This document shows positions 20,857 to 30,740 of a stretch of 64,000 nucleotides of DNA, piece by piece. Both the position numbers and the translations under genes were made by a program. Source of the stretch: Elymus sibiricus (taxonomy: Eukaryota > Streptophyta > Magnoliopsida > Poales > Poaceae). The notes beneath the pieces are model-generated. The model saw only the letters and a list, made by a program, of their open reading frames with translations. It did not search any database and was not told the DNA's origin. Positions within the stretch are counted from its first letter, which is position 1. Each line of letters begins with the position of its first letter. The stretch is taken from contig CM077666.1 in assembly GCA_039707655.1 (NCBI GenBank), positions 239,536,166-239,600,165 of the forward strand, in the 5' to 3' direction.

Positions 20857-22116
20857 ATAAGTATTTGAATTGGACTCCATGGAATCGACATGTTATATAA
20901 ATAAAGGAGAAAAGCTATGTCCCGAGGAAAACAAAAGAATGATTCAATCTCGCATGCATATTGTGTTTCGTACATATGTATGGGCAGCGGTCCGACGGAA
21001 TTGATCGGCAAGATCAGCTAGCTTGCCATATGGGCTAGCCTCCATAGAATCAATCTCAAGGCCTACTTAGCCTAGCTTCGTACGTGTGTACCTCGCTGGA
21101 AAGCATCATCAGCTAACTGCAAGTCAAGGTCAAGGCTTCATCAAGAAGAACGGTGTGAGCGCCACGGTGGAGCGTTGCGTCAGTGAGCAGACAAGTTGTG
21201 CCGGCAAACCAGAAAAGCTATGTAGATTATAACATCTTGCCTCGCATGACCATGGCGATGGACATGGATCGGATGAACCCAACGCCCTTGGAAAAGTTGA
21301 CGATAACGACGACGAAGACGTGAAGGAAATAGAAAATCAGTCGATGCTGGTTGGGCTGGACGTGGAGAAGGAGCACTCGGTTAGGATCGGCATCTAGCAT
21401 GAGTGCACAGTGATGACGATGCTGCTATGAGTCAAAGAGGACGAGCACGAGTCCATCAGCATGGGCTGCGCCAACTTACATAAGGTCGCGCACAAGAGGA
21501 TCATCGCCACCTCCGCACTCACCTTCTCTAACCATGGGCAGCTCCTCTACAAGTTCAGCAAGAATATTGACAGATAAACCAGCTTTACATTGTCGTCGTG
21601 GAACGTTATACATTGTCGTGCCATCATTTTCAACCTTGATGACCAGCCCTTAATTTCTCTTGAAAATTGTCCTTTTCGTGTTATGTGAGCGTACTAGCCC
21701 ACTGGTTCCATGTAATAGAGAAATTGTAAGTTTTTTTCAGTAAACAAAATTGTAAGTTTCATGCCATGAGAGATGAGGATGGATTGCTGGCCTTTTCTCC
21801 GTGCAAGGGTTGTGGTCGATTGGTTCATTTATCCGTGTTCTCCAGTTCTCTGTGCTCCTTCAAATGACATCTCCTCTGGCTAGGCCCACGCCGACCCATC
21901 CATGATGATATGTCAGCTCTTTCTTATGGCTCGAATCCCTCCAATTTGCTAAGATCCAGACTAACTCATAAATTGTGTTAATCTATTTCCCAGCTAAATA
22001 GGTCCTAGAGACATTATTAAACATAACCCCGCAAAAAAAGACATTATTAAACATAAATTGTATCAACAAGCAATCGACGTTTTCTCCCATTGCAACGCAC
22101 GGGCATATGTGCTAGT
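20857..22116. mobile_element. Low-coding segment ending in a Helitron-like 3' terminus
   Basis: The right end CCCATTGCAACGCACGGG (22086-22103) can fold as a short hairpin, followed 8 bases later by CTAG and T (22112-22116). Hairpin plus CTAG before a T is the established 3' signature of Helitrons, and this CAACGCACGGG sequence recurs at grass Helitron ends as I recall. I could not find a TC 5' end, and no RepHel coding is present. The stretch contains one exon-like piece at 21431-21577. Confidence 0.4.
21431..21577 (+). pseudogene. Unrecognised exon-like ORF fragment
   Basis: This 48-residue frame reads VKEDEHESISMGCANLHK then VAHKRIIATSALTFSNHGQL and ends FSKNIDR-stop. It is preceded directly by TGA. 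Base composition is more gene-like than the flanks. I do not recognise it. Lying upstream of a Helitron-like end, it may be a captured gene piece. Confidence 0.3.
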
Positions 22117-22440
22117 CATTCCCAAACAATGTATACTATATTCTATCATTTCCACAATTTATATACTCAATATAAGCCATGGAAACTCCAAAACAAGCAA
22201 ACTAAGAAAACAAAACAGAATTTATCAAAAATAGAACAGTCTGTAAAGATCTAATTTTTTTATCATACTTCTGTAACTCCAAAAATTCTGAAACATTATG
22301 GCAACATAGACAATTTGCATAGCAGTACCGTGTAAAAATTTCAGCAATTGATCACGTTCCAGTACAGAAAGATAATTCATATACTGGACGCAAAAGTTTC
22401 TGTTTTTGCACAGAACCAAATAAACAAGCATCCACATCAC
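22117..22440. other. AT-rich intergenic sequence
   Basis: I see nothing definite. A minus ORF (22440-22225) has no recognisable motif. The segment leads into the gypsy remnant to its right and may belong to its untranslated 3' part. Confidence 0.4.
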
Positions 22441-24452
22441 CCTAAAGGCTTAACTTGAAATTTTATTAAAAGAAAAGATACAAAACATGATTACTACAGT
22501 AACATTAATCATGTACACACAAAAATAGTAGGGATAAATATTGGGTTGCCTCCCAACAAGCGCTTTTCTTTAAAGCCTTTTAGCTAGGCATGATGATTTT
22601 GATGATGCCCACATAAAAGTAAAGAATTGAAACATAAAGGGAGCATCATGAATCATATAGCAAACACATTTAAGCCTAACCCACTTCCTATGCATAGCAA
22701 TTTTGTTGGCAAACAATTTATTGGATCAAGAATTAACTAGCATAGGAAGGCAAAACAACTGTAACTTTAAAAGTTTCAACATAAAGAGAGGAAACTTGAT
22801 ATTATTGAGATATCTATAAGCATATGTTCCTCTCTCATAATAATTTTCAGTGGCATCATGAATAAATTCAACAATGTAGCTATGACGCAAAGCATTCTTT
22901 TCATGATCCACATGCATAGAAATTTTATCATTCTTCACATAAGCAAATTTCTTCTCATTCATAATAGTGGGAGTATCATATAAAGCTTGAACACTATAAA
23001 TTAATTCCAAATTAATGAGTAATGTTCAGTAGAAGATTCATAATTGTGACAAGTTTCACAAGAATAATCATCGCTACTATTTATAGCATAAGTATCATCA
23101 CAATAATCATCATAAGTAGCAACTTGGTTCTCATCATAATCAATTGAAACCTCCTCCAAAATAGTGGAATCATTCCTAAATAAAGTTATGACCTCTCCAA
23201 ATCCACTTTTAAAATTATTCTAATAAAATTCAACACTCTTCAAAATAGTGGGATCATTGTTACCTAAAGTTGACACTCTTCCAAACCCACTTTCATCATT
23301 ATTGCAATCATCATTATAAGCGAGAGGATAAGCATAATTTGTAGCAAATAAATTTTCAAACCTATCATCTTAATCAAACATAGCATCCCCAAGCTTAGAA
23401 TAACCATAATTTGTAGCAAATATATTCTCAAACATATCATCCTAATCAAACATGGCATTCCCAAGCTTATGGTTTTGCATATCATTAGAATTTTCTTCAA
23501 AATAATCACTCTCATCATTAATAGTATGAATAGCAACAATAGTATAACAATCATTATTATCATAATTTTCCAAGTTGGTCCCAAAAATATTTTCAAGATC
23601 ATAAGAAGTATCAAAATTATCTCCACAGTCATAATCATCATAGCAAGAAGTAGGCATGACAAAATCATCCTCAATAGTTCCTATGGACATAGTTTCATAA
23701 TAAAAATCAATATTTTCATCAAGTGTATCATCTTCCACAATTCGTGATCTAATCATATAGGACATATCCTTAGGGGCAACATTATTTGGGGGAGATACCT
23801 TTTTACCTTTGATTCTCCTTTTCTTCTTTTTCTTCTTCTTCGCCACATTAAGTGTGGGTTTAATTAATTCTTTTGAGCTTCTTATTGAAGAAATTGGTTG
23901 AAATGGGGGCTCCTCCTCATTACCTCATTCACCATGAGAAACAACATGAGGGAATTGGGAAAAAATCCCTTCATTAGTAGTAACAACATTCCTTTTATAT
24001 TTCATTGGAGTTCCTGTCTTTCTATAATTGGCTATATAAGCATTCTCCTTGCAATTTACCACACAAAACATATAGATTTCCCTTGGATCAATTTCAATTT
24101 TTTCTATGGGAATGAATACTTCAAACCAATTATTTTTATGTGTTAATTATTCACACCCCAAAAATAGACTAAGTTCATTATAAAGTTCAAGGGTGATCAT
24201 GTCATTACAATATTTGGTCATAATTCGATCATGATAGTGCATGCATTGCAAATTAAGATGGCAAACTTTATTGCAAAGTTCACAAATGATGGGATGAAGA
24301 GAACATAATTTTTATAGCAAAAATCATCCAATATCTTAATCAATCATTTAGTTCTATCATGTTTATGCTTCTTACAAAATTTATTATCCCTAATTCGCAT
24401 GTCTTCACAAGGTCCATGCTCTCCACAAAAATTGGCATGCTTATAAGAAACT
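22441..24452 (-). pseudogene. Internal fragment of a high-copy gypsy element (non-pol ORF)
   Basis: On the minus strand, from about 24450 to 22726, pieces of one degenerate frame read HANFCGEHGPCEDMRIRDNK, MAKKKKKKKRRIKGKKVSPP, MSYMIRSRIVEDDTLDENID, then an Asp/Tyr/Asn-rich repeat region (DDYDCGDNFDTSYDLENIFG), NDPTILEEVS-like repeats and FIHDATENYYERGTYAYRYL, ending FCLPMLVNS-stop. The plus-strand text ATTGGGTTGCCTCCCAACAA near 22540 belongs to the same repeat. I recall this as part of a very abundant Triticeae gypsy (Sabrina/WHAM-like); the name is uncertain. It lacks RT and integrase and has many stops. Function of the acidic ORF is unknown. Confidence 0.6.
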
Positions 24453-24690
24453 GTAAGTGCATCCACTGCCCTCTTAGTGGTTTTGGAGTATTGAAGACAA
24501 ATGGGTTAAGGGACTAATGTGTTTGTGAGTGTACACATGAGTTATAGTCCCTGAAGATTTGGTTTAACGGACGAAAGACGACCCCTAAAAATGTATCTCT
24601 TCAAGTGAAGAATTTGGTACGGCCTTTGAAGAAAGCGATTTCTATTTTCGTGACCCTCCTTCCTTAGTTCTACTCAGTTTTCCCCCGCCC
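24453..24690 (+). repeat. Truncated gypsy LTR fragment
   Basis: It starts TGTAAGTGCATCCACTGCCC at 24453 and contains GACTAATGTGTTTGTGAGTG and GACGACCCCTAAAAATGTAT, a common start of Triticeae gypsy LTRs as I recall. It ends without a CA terminus where GC-rich sequence begins, so it is broken. Confidence 0.6.
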
Positions 24691-24779
24691 ATCTTACTGT
24701 GCTCACTTTCCCCCTTCTCCACTCGCCTGCGCCTCACAAGAGGCCAAACGGTGCCTTGCCGTCAGGTCAAAGCCTTTGA

Positions 24780-25030
24780 CCATCGCATCGCCGGTGCTGA
24801 CGCGTGGGATCGACATGTAAGGCCGCATGCATTCGCATCGCCGGGGCTGACGCGTGGGACCGCCATGTAAGGCCGCATGCATTCGCATCACCGGTGCTGA
24901 CGCGTGGGGCCGCCATGTAAGGCCGCATGCATTCACGTCGCCAGTGCATACAGCCGCATGGGACCCACATTCGCGTCGGCGGTGCATACAGTCGCGTGGG
25001 ACCCACATTTGGCCGCATGCATTACTGATT
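24780..25030. repeat. ~50 bp GC-rich tandem repeats
   Basis: CTGACGCGTGGG recurs at about 24797, 24847 and 24897, each followed by CATGTAAGGCCGCATGCATT. Two shorter degenerate units (GTGCATACAG...GGGACCCACATT) follow. The array lies upstream of the gene-like ORF at 25328. Confidence 0.8.
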
Positions 25031-25213
25031 TCGTATCGCCGGTTGATCCTACACAGTCTGCGGCTGACGTGTTGGACCCACGAGCATGCAAAACTGAATC
25101 AGCATCGCCTATTGTTTCCACATAGGCCACTGCTCGCGTTTTCACACACGGGGAGTCGCGCCACCGCGCCCATTGATGGTGACTTAACACCGCAAACCCA
25201 CCCCGTTCCCGTG

Positions 25214-25223
25214 CCATATATGC
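25214..25223 (+). promoter_or_regulatory. Candidate TATA box
   Basis: CCATATATGC lies about 105 bases upstream of the ATG at 25328 and is followed by a CT-rich leader containing AAACCCTAGCCCTCC, the usual look of a grass core promoter. Prediction only. Confidence 0.4.
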
Positions 25224-25327
25224 AGCCCCCCATCCCATTTCCCGGCTCGCCTCCACAACCTTATCCGCCGCCGGCGCCACTGCAGCACAAACCCTAGCCC
25301 TCCTCTCCCTCCTCCCCTTCCACATCC

Positions 25328-25735
25328 ATGGCGTGGCCGCGCAGTATCACTCTCCGTGAAGCCAAGCTTCTTGCCATCTGCGACGTCCCGGCGCCGCGGG
25401 ACACGCGTCTGCTGGCAGGATGGGTTCCGAGTGCGGGGGAACTTCTGGTGGCGCCTGTCCCCGCCGTCGGTACGGTCCCCTTTGTGCGCGTCGTCCATAG
25501 GTTTCGTGCAGGTCTGACGCCGGAGGAGAGGGTGCATCGAGGCTTCGATCCTAACAGCTCATCATGGCCACAGATCCTCGAGCAGGACCGTGCCGCTCGG
25601 ATCCAGTGCTTCGACGGCCCCAACCCGATGGCGCACTTAAACATCACCGGGCGACGTGCCTTCTAGGATGGCCTTAGCTTCGATGAGGTGATTGCCGCAT
25701 GCCACTCGCAGGTTGAACCAGAAGATTTAGTTTAG
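25328..25735 (+). pseudogene. Unrecognised gene-like ORF, one internal TAG
   Basis: ATG in good context (CACATCCATGGCG) opens MAWPRSITLREAKLLAICDV and continues through LVAPVPAVGTVPFVRVVHRF, RAGLTPEERVHRGFDPNSSS and CFDGPNPMAHLNITGRRAF to a TAG at 25664. The frame then reads DGLSFDEVIAACHSQVEPED and stops at 25735. TAG probably replaces TGG (Trp). About 135 residues, no transmembrane segment. A TATA-like box and CT-rich leader precede it, and a ~655 bp tandem array follows at once. It may be the gene of a CACTA-like element, since that array is shared with the CACTA at 4782-14061. I do not recognise the family. Confidence 0.5.
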
Positions 25736-25839
25736 GATTTGTCGTTTTATTTAAATAAAGTATGTATGAATTAGTATGCTAAGAATGGATTGTATTTCGA
25801 GTTGTTTGGATGCACTTTGAATGACTCATGATTTGTATG

Positions 25840-28360
25840 AATCTCGTTTGAAACCCGATGCCGCACGCAAATCAGAAAGTGAATTTCAATAATTTTACAT
25901 GCAATTTTGACAACACATGGAAAGAAATTATAGAAAATGAAAAAGAGGCTCAAAATTTGAAATCCTTTCACATGGAGGACTCCTATGTGCAATGACTTGT
26001 TGGAAAAACTATAAATTGACAATACCACAAATAAAAAGTTAATTTAAGATTTTCCTAGTGACATGCATGACTTTTTTTGTGAAGCAAGTGCCATAAATAA
26101 GATTGTAAGTTGTGCCCTTACAATTTTCACCAAAAGTATACCACATGGGATGCCAACTGCCAATTTTTCATGAATTTCAGAGTGATATTGTCATATTTCA
26201 TTGATTTATTGAATTTCTGGCGATTTACATCAAGTAATTCAAATTTGAACTGCAAGTATGCTCTAGTTTGGTCGAATAAATTCTCAAAAATCATTTTCAC
26301 CTTTCACGTTAGGAATGTAGGCAGTATCCACAAAGAAAACGCAATTACCCAACCATATATATGATTAGTCATCCATGCAATTTTGAAAACACATCGAAAG
26401 AAATTATAGAAAATGAAAAAAAGGATCAAAAATTAAAATCCATTTGCATGGAGGCCTCCTATGTGCAGTGGCTTGTGGGAAAAATGATAAACTCACAATA
26501 CCACAAATAAAAAGTTAATTTTCCATTTTTCAAGTGCCATACATGACTTTTTTGTGAAGCAAGTGCCATAAAAAATATTGTAAATTATGCCCTTACAATT
26601 TTCACCTCAAGTATACCACATGGGATGCCAACTGCCAATTTTTCATGAATTTCAGAGTGATATTGCCATATTTCATTGATTTATTGAATTTCTGGCGATT
26701 TACATCAATTAATTCAAATTTGAACTGCAAGTGTGCTCTAGTTTGGTCCAATAAATTCTGAAAAATCATTTTCACCTTTCACATTAGGAGTGTAGGTAGT
26801 ATCCACAAAGAAAACTCAAATTCCCAACCATTTTATATGATTAGTCATCCATGCAATTTTGACAACAATCTGAGAAAAAATAAAGAAAATGAAAAAAGGC
26901 TCAAAAATTGAAATCCTTTTGCATGGAGGCCTCTTATGTGCAATGGCTTGTGGGAAAAATAATAAACTAACAATACCACAAACTTTAAAAATAAACCTTC
27001 ACAAACTGACCTATCTCATATGAAGATCAATGACTTTCAAGCAAGATGACCATGACCTTGAGCATCTTCATGGCATAGTACATGATAACATGACAATTTT
27101 TGGAAATAACATGGGTGTTTACATTGTGAGCAATAATTCGACAAAAAGATTGAAGATTTGGTTAAAAAAAATAATTTTACATTTTTCAAGTGTCGTACAT
27201 GACTTTTTTTGTGAAGCAAGTGCCATAAAAAATATTGTAAATTGTGCCCTTACAAGTTTCACCTAAAGTATACCACATGGGATGCCAACTGCCAATTTTT
27301 CATGAATTTCAGAGTGATATTGCCATATTTCATTGATTTATTGAATTTCTGGCGATTTACATCAAGTAATTCAAATTTGAACTGCAAGTGTGCTCTAGTT
27401 TGGTCCAATAAATTCTGAAAAATCATTTTCACCTTTCACATTAGGAGTGTAGGCAGTATCCACAAAGAAAACTCAAATTCCCAACCATTTTATATGATTA
27501 GTCATCCATGCAATTTTGACAACAATCTGAGAAAAATTAAAGAAAATGAAAAAAGGCTCCAAAATTGAAATCCTTTTGCATAGAGGTCTCTTATGTGCAA
27601 TGGCTTGTGGGAAAAATAATAAACTGACAATACCACAAATTTGAAAAAAAACCTTCATAGACACCTATCTCATATGAAGATCAATGACTTTCAACCAAGA
27701 TGACCATGTCCATGAGCATCTTCATTGCATAGTACATGATAACATGACCATTTTTGGAAATAACAAGGGTGTTAACACTGTCAGCAATAATTCCACAAAA
27801 AGATTGAAGATTTGGTTAAAAAATTAATTTTCCATTTTTCTAGTGTCGTACATGACTTTTTTGTGAAGGAAGTGCCATAAAAAATATTGTAAATTGTGCC
27901 CTTACAATTTTCACCTAAACTATACCACATGGGATGACAACTACCAATTTTTCATGAATTTCAGAGTGATATTCCCATATTTCATTGATTTATTAAATTT
28001 CTGGTGATTTACATCAAGTAATTCAAATTTGAACTGCAAGTGTGCTCTAGTTTGGTCGAATAAATTCTGAAAAATCATTTTAACCTTCCACATTAAGAAT
28101 GTAGGCAGTATCCACAAAGAAAACTCAATTACCCAACCATTATATATGATTAGTCATCCATGCAATTTTGACAACACATCGAAAGAAATTAAGAAAATGA
28201 AAAAGGCTCAAAAATTGAAATCCTTTTGCATGGTGGCCTCTTATGTGCAATGGCTTGTGGGAAAAATAATAAACTGACAATACCACAAATTTGAAAAAAA
28301 CCTTCACAGATTGATCAATCTCATATGAAATCAATGACTTTCAACCAAGATTGAAGATTT
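25840..28360. repeat. ~655 bp tandem repeat array, related in inverse orientation to the CACTA array
   Basis: Landmark AATTTCAGAGTGATATT recurs at about 26174, 26648, 27305 and 27957 (steps 474, 657, 652; the first unit lacks ~180 bp). Other shared blocks are ATACCACATGGGATGCCAAC and CAAATTTGAACTGCAAGTGT. The reverse complement of the 7440-10560 units contains CAAATTTGAACTACAACTG, TAGTTTG and AAAAATCATTTT in the same order, and CTTTCAA...ATGACC...TTCATGGCATAGT likewise. So the two arrays share ancestry. Confidence 0.85.
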
Positions 28361-28470
28361 GGTTTTATTTTCCATTTTTCCATGGATACATGACAACTCC
28401 AATTTCATGAAGTACATGACAACTCAAATTACATAGCGGTAAACAAACTAGAAGTACATGACAACTACAA
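28361..28470. repeat. Short direct repeats of an ACATGACAACT word
   Basis: The words ACATGACAACTCCAAT, ACATGACAACTCAAAT and ACATGACAACTACAAT occur at 28387, 28411 and 28456, just before the acidic ORF's stop codon. They are probably its 3' untranslated part. Confidence 0.4.
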
Positions 28471-28969
28471 TTACACAACTACGGGTGACCACTCATCCTT
28501 CGACTTTGCTTTGTACATGATATCCCCTAAAACGTCGTCGTCTTCGCTCACACGCCATATGATGTACGAATACCTATCCTCCTCTGCATATTCATCCTCG
28601 TCCTCCTGCTCGTAGGCGGCCGGAGCTGGCTTTGACAACCAATCCTCGTCCTCCTCCTCGTCCTCAACTACCGTTTGCTCGTCTCCGGGGGCAGGCCTTT
28701 CGATGGTCCTCATAAACTCCTTCACATCATCAAGCATAATTATGTGTAGAGACATACCAGGAAGAGGCTGCACGTATCTCACCCCCGGAATAGCTGCGAG
28801 CTCTCGTTTGACCTTTGGATCCTACGGGCCGCATCGAGACCCATATGAATACCGACGAGCTCGCTGCCGAGGATCTAGTGACTCCATTGCCTCACGCATC
28901 GCCCAGACGAAAACGCCGATACAAGTCACCCCATTGACTCGATCTGGAATTATCCGCTGGATCTCATCC
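28471..28969 (-). pseudogene. Unrecognised acidic ORF, 5' end removed by an LTR
   Basis: On the minus strand the frame enters from the LTR junction at 28969 as DEIQRIIPDRVNGVTCIGVF, VWAMREAMESLDPRQRARRY, meets one TAG near 28824, and continues KRELAAIPGVRYVQPLPGMS, LHIIMLDDVKEFMRTIE. It then becomes an extremely acidic tail (EDEEEDEDW, EQEDEDEYAEEDRYSYIIWR) and ends at 28471. The amino terminus has been lost to the LTR at 28970. The first half looks like a folded domain and the second like a disordered acidic tail. It lies beside the tandem array and faces the ORF at 25328. Not recognised. Confidence 0.5.
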
Positions 28970-29352
28970 TGATGTAGGGTGGAACCCTAATTGACGATCT
29001 TTCACGAATTGGAGGCGATCCTACGAAGAACACGAAGAACACGAGGAAGAACATGGGGAAAACACAAGGAAAACACTCAAGAACAAGTCCAATCACACAT
29101 CCACTAGACTAACAAACACATGGATCCACAAGGTACATGAACAAGCAAAGGGAAAGACACAAGGTAGAGTTCATCCCAAATCCAGGAGGAGATGAGGTCT
29201 TGATGATCTAGGTAGATCCTTCTCCCTTAGGAGGTCTTGCACACCAATGGAGTCTTCTCCCTCAAGAGGAATCCCACAAGGGGAGATACATGAGCTAAGC
29301 TCTAATGTCTAGATCTATTCTTAGCTAACCCTAGAATGGAGGAGGGGAAGGT

Positions 29353-29836
29353 CTATTTATAGTACAAGCCACGAAGGGGTAAGTGGGAGAGAGATACATG
29401 GGCCACTGCGCGCAGGCAGGCCGGTTGTACCGGTCGTCCAACCGGTTGTACCGCTGGGAGCTTCTGTACCGGTTCCTGGAGGTGTTCGTGGAAGTAGGGA
29501 CCGGTTGTACCGGTGGGAGGACCGGTTGTACCGGTCAGGCCGCAGCTGTGGGAACAACCTGGGCTATACCGGTCTTGCGCCGCTTGATTACATAACGTGG
29601 ACCGGTAGTTGGGCGGTAGTGGAGCGGTTGTACCGGTGGACCGGTAGTTGGGTGGTAGTGGACCGATTGTACCGGTGGACCGGTTGTACCGGTAGTTCTG
29701 GGCTGACACAGTCCTCTTCTTCCTTCTCTTCCATGCTTCCCTCGTGGATGGTGTAGTTGTACTCTTGTGCTTAGACTCCTCCTCATCATCCGTGAAGCTC
29801 CGACAATACCTATGTATGCACACGAGAGGAGTGTCA
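29353..29836 (-). pseudogene. Polyprotein tail ORF inside LTR P1
   Basis: The open frame reads DTPLVCIHRYCRSFTDDEEE, STTTPSTREAWKRRKK and then a repeated Tyr/Arg/Ser/Thr peptide (YRSTGTTAPLPPN) encoded by the palindrome array. It corresponds to the end of the ORF of element C (LVCIHRYCRSTTDEEEE), which reaches into the LTR. Here the upstream part is lost. Confidence 0.6.
29420..29695. repeat. Palindrome array, word ACCGGT-TGT-ACCGGT
   Basis: About ten ACCGGT hexamers occur, often as pairs ACCGGTTGTACCGGT, at irregular 20-45 bp spacing in the LTR U3. The array starts 59 bp from the TATA box. Confidence 0.9.
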
Positions 29837-30295
29837 TCCCCCAAAAAAACCTGTACGGGGTTTCAAACTAATTTGGGTAGTAATCACTACATTCAATTTC
29901 ACTCACGCGTGGTAGTTGCGCGCCAACCTTTTGGTCTATATACTTGACTTTCGTTTCCTTTTGCAGTACATCAGAATATCATACATATTATACAGGTGAG
30001 GTATATCAGACGCAATACACATCATATATAAATCTGGAACAGGACAATGGGTTTTAAAAATGATCAGTATTACAAAGAAAATAGAGGAAAAGAGTTGTGT
30101 TAGGGCGTGCAAACCCATCCCTGTTAATGCTAAAATAGCATGTAACCTTCAACACCTGCATGCATGTGTCATTCGATTTGAGTACTTTATTTTATATCAA
30201 TGACCACTTGATCCAACCAATTAAACTCAAAGTACTCTAGCTCGTACGAGCATATGCTTTCATCTCCAAACGAGGGCAGCTTGCCTGTCGGCGGT
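29837..30295. other. Unassigned AT-rich sequence
   Basis: I see no gene, repeat or element boundary beyond the truncated LTR end. TCATATATAAATCTGG near 30025 is AT-rich but not placed relative to any gene. Confidence 0.4.
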
Positions 30296-30740
30296 TTACA
30301 ATTCGTGATCCTTTTCTTCTTCGGCCACCAGAGTTAGCGGTATTGTGCCCACCTCTGGTGCACCTCCACCATCCTTGGTCGATGCACCGCCACTTCCTTC
30401 GGAGCTTCCTTTGTTTTTTCTGCGGTTGGACTTCTTGGGTACCGCGGGGAGCTCTTGACAGGTGGAACCGGCAGTGTCCTCAGCTGCCTTGTCCTTGTCT
30501 TTCTTTCTATTCTTTCGGGTGCCTTTCTTGGCCTTCTCCTTCTTCTCCAAGGTCTCAGTACTGCCTGTTGTGACATCCATAGAGGAGGTGTCAGAACCCC
30601 GAGAGCGGTTTCGCCTTGACCGGCGGGCGCCCGGGGACGGAGGGGAGTCACCAACGGTGACATCGATTCCACCTGCTTCACTTTTAGTATCCCCGAAAGA
30701 GGTATCTCCCAGGCCTGCTCCATCTAGAACTATTTCTATC
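30296..30740 (-). pseudogene. Unrecognised Lys/Arg/Gly-rich ORF (possible last exon)
   Basis: On the minus strand the frame reads DTSFGDTKSEAGGIDVTVGD, SPPSPGARRSRRNRSRGSD, TGSTETLEKKEKAKKGTRKN, RKKDKDKAAEDTAGSTCQEL, PKKSNRRKNKGSSEGSGGAS and ends EEEKDHEL-stop at 30296. It is low-complexity and basic, probably nuclear or nucleic-acid binding if expressed. Codon-level openness is clearest from 30296 to about 30735; before that the sequence turns AT-rich, so this may be a 3' exon. Not recognised. Confidence 0.4.

Larger units (their letters stand above)
28970..29836 (-). repeat. Truncated solo LTR P1 (palindrome-array family)
   Basis: On the plus strand it starts TGATGTAGGGTGGAACCCTA, the reverse of the family's CACCCTACATCA end, and runs through TATA (minus, 29354-29361) and the array at 29420-29695 to the tail-coding part. 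Similarity to the LTRs of element C stops at about 29836 (gtgtca), so the first ~145 bp with the TGATGCGGAGCATCC end are missing. It removed the 5' end of the ORF at 28471. Confidence 0.82.

Noticed and set aside
21230..21340. Possible host gene start (ATG with MAMDMDRMNPTPLEK)
   Set aside because: The frame ends after about 25 codons and nothing downstream joins it convincingly.
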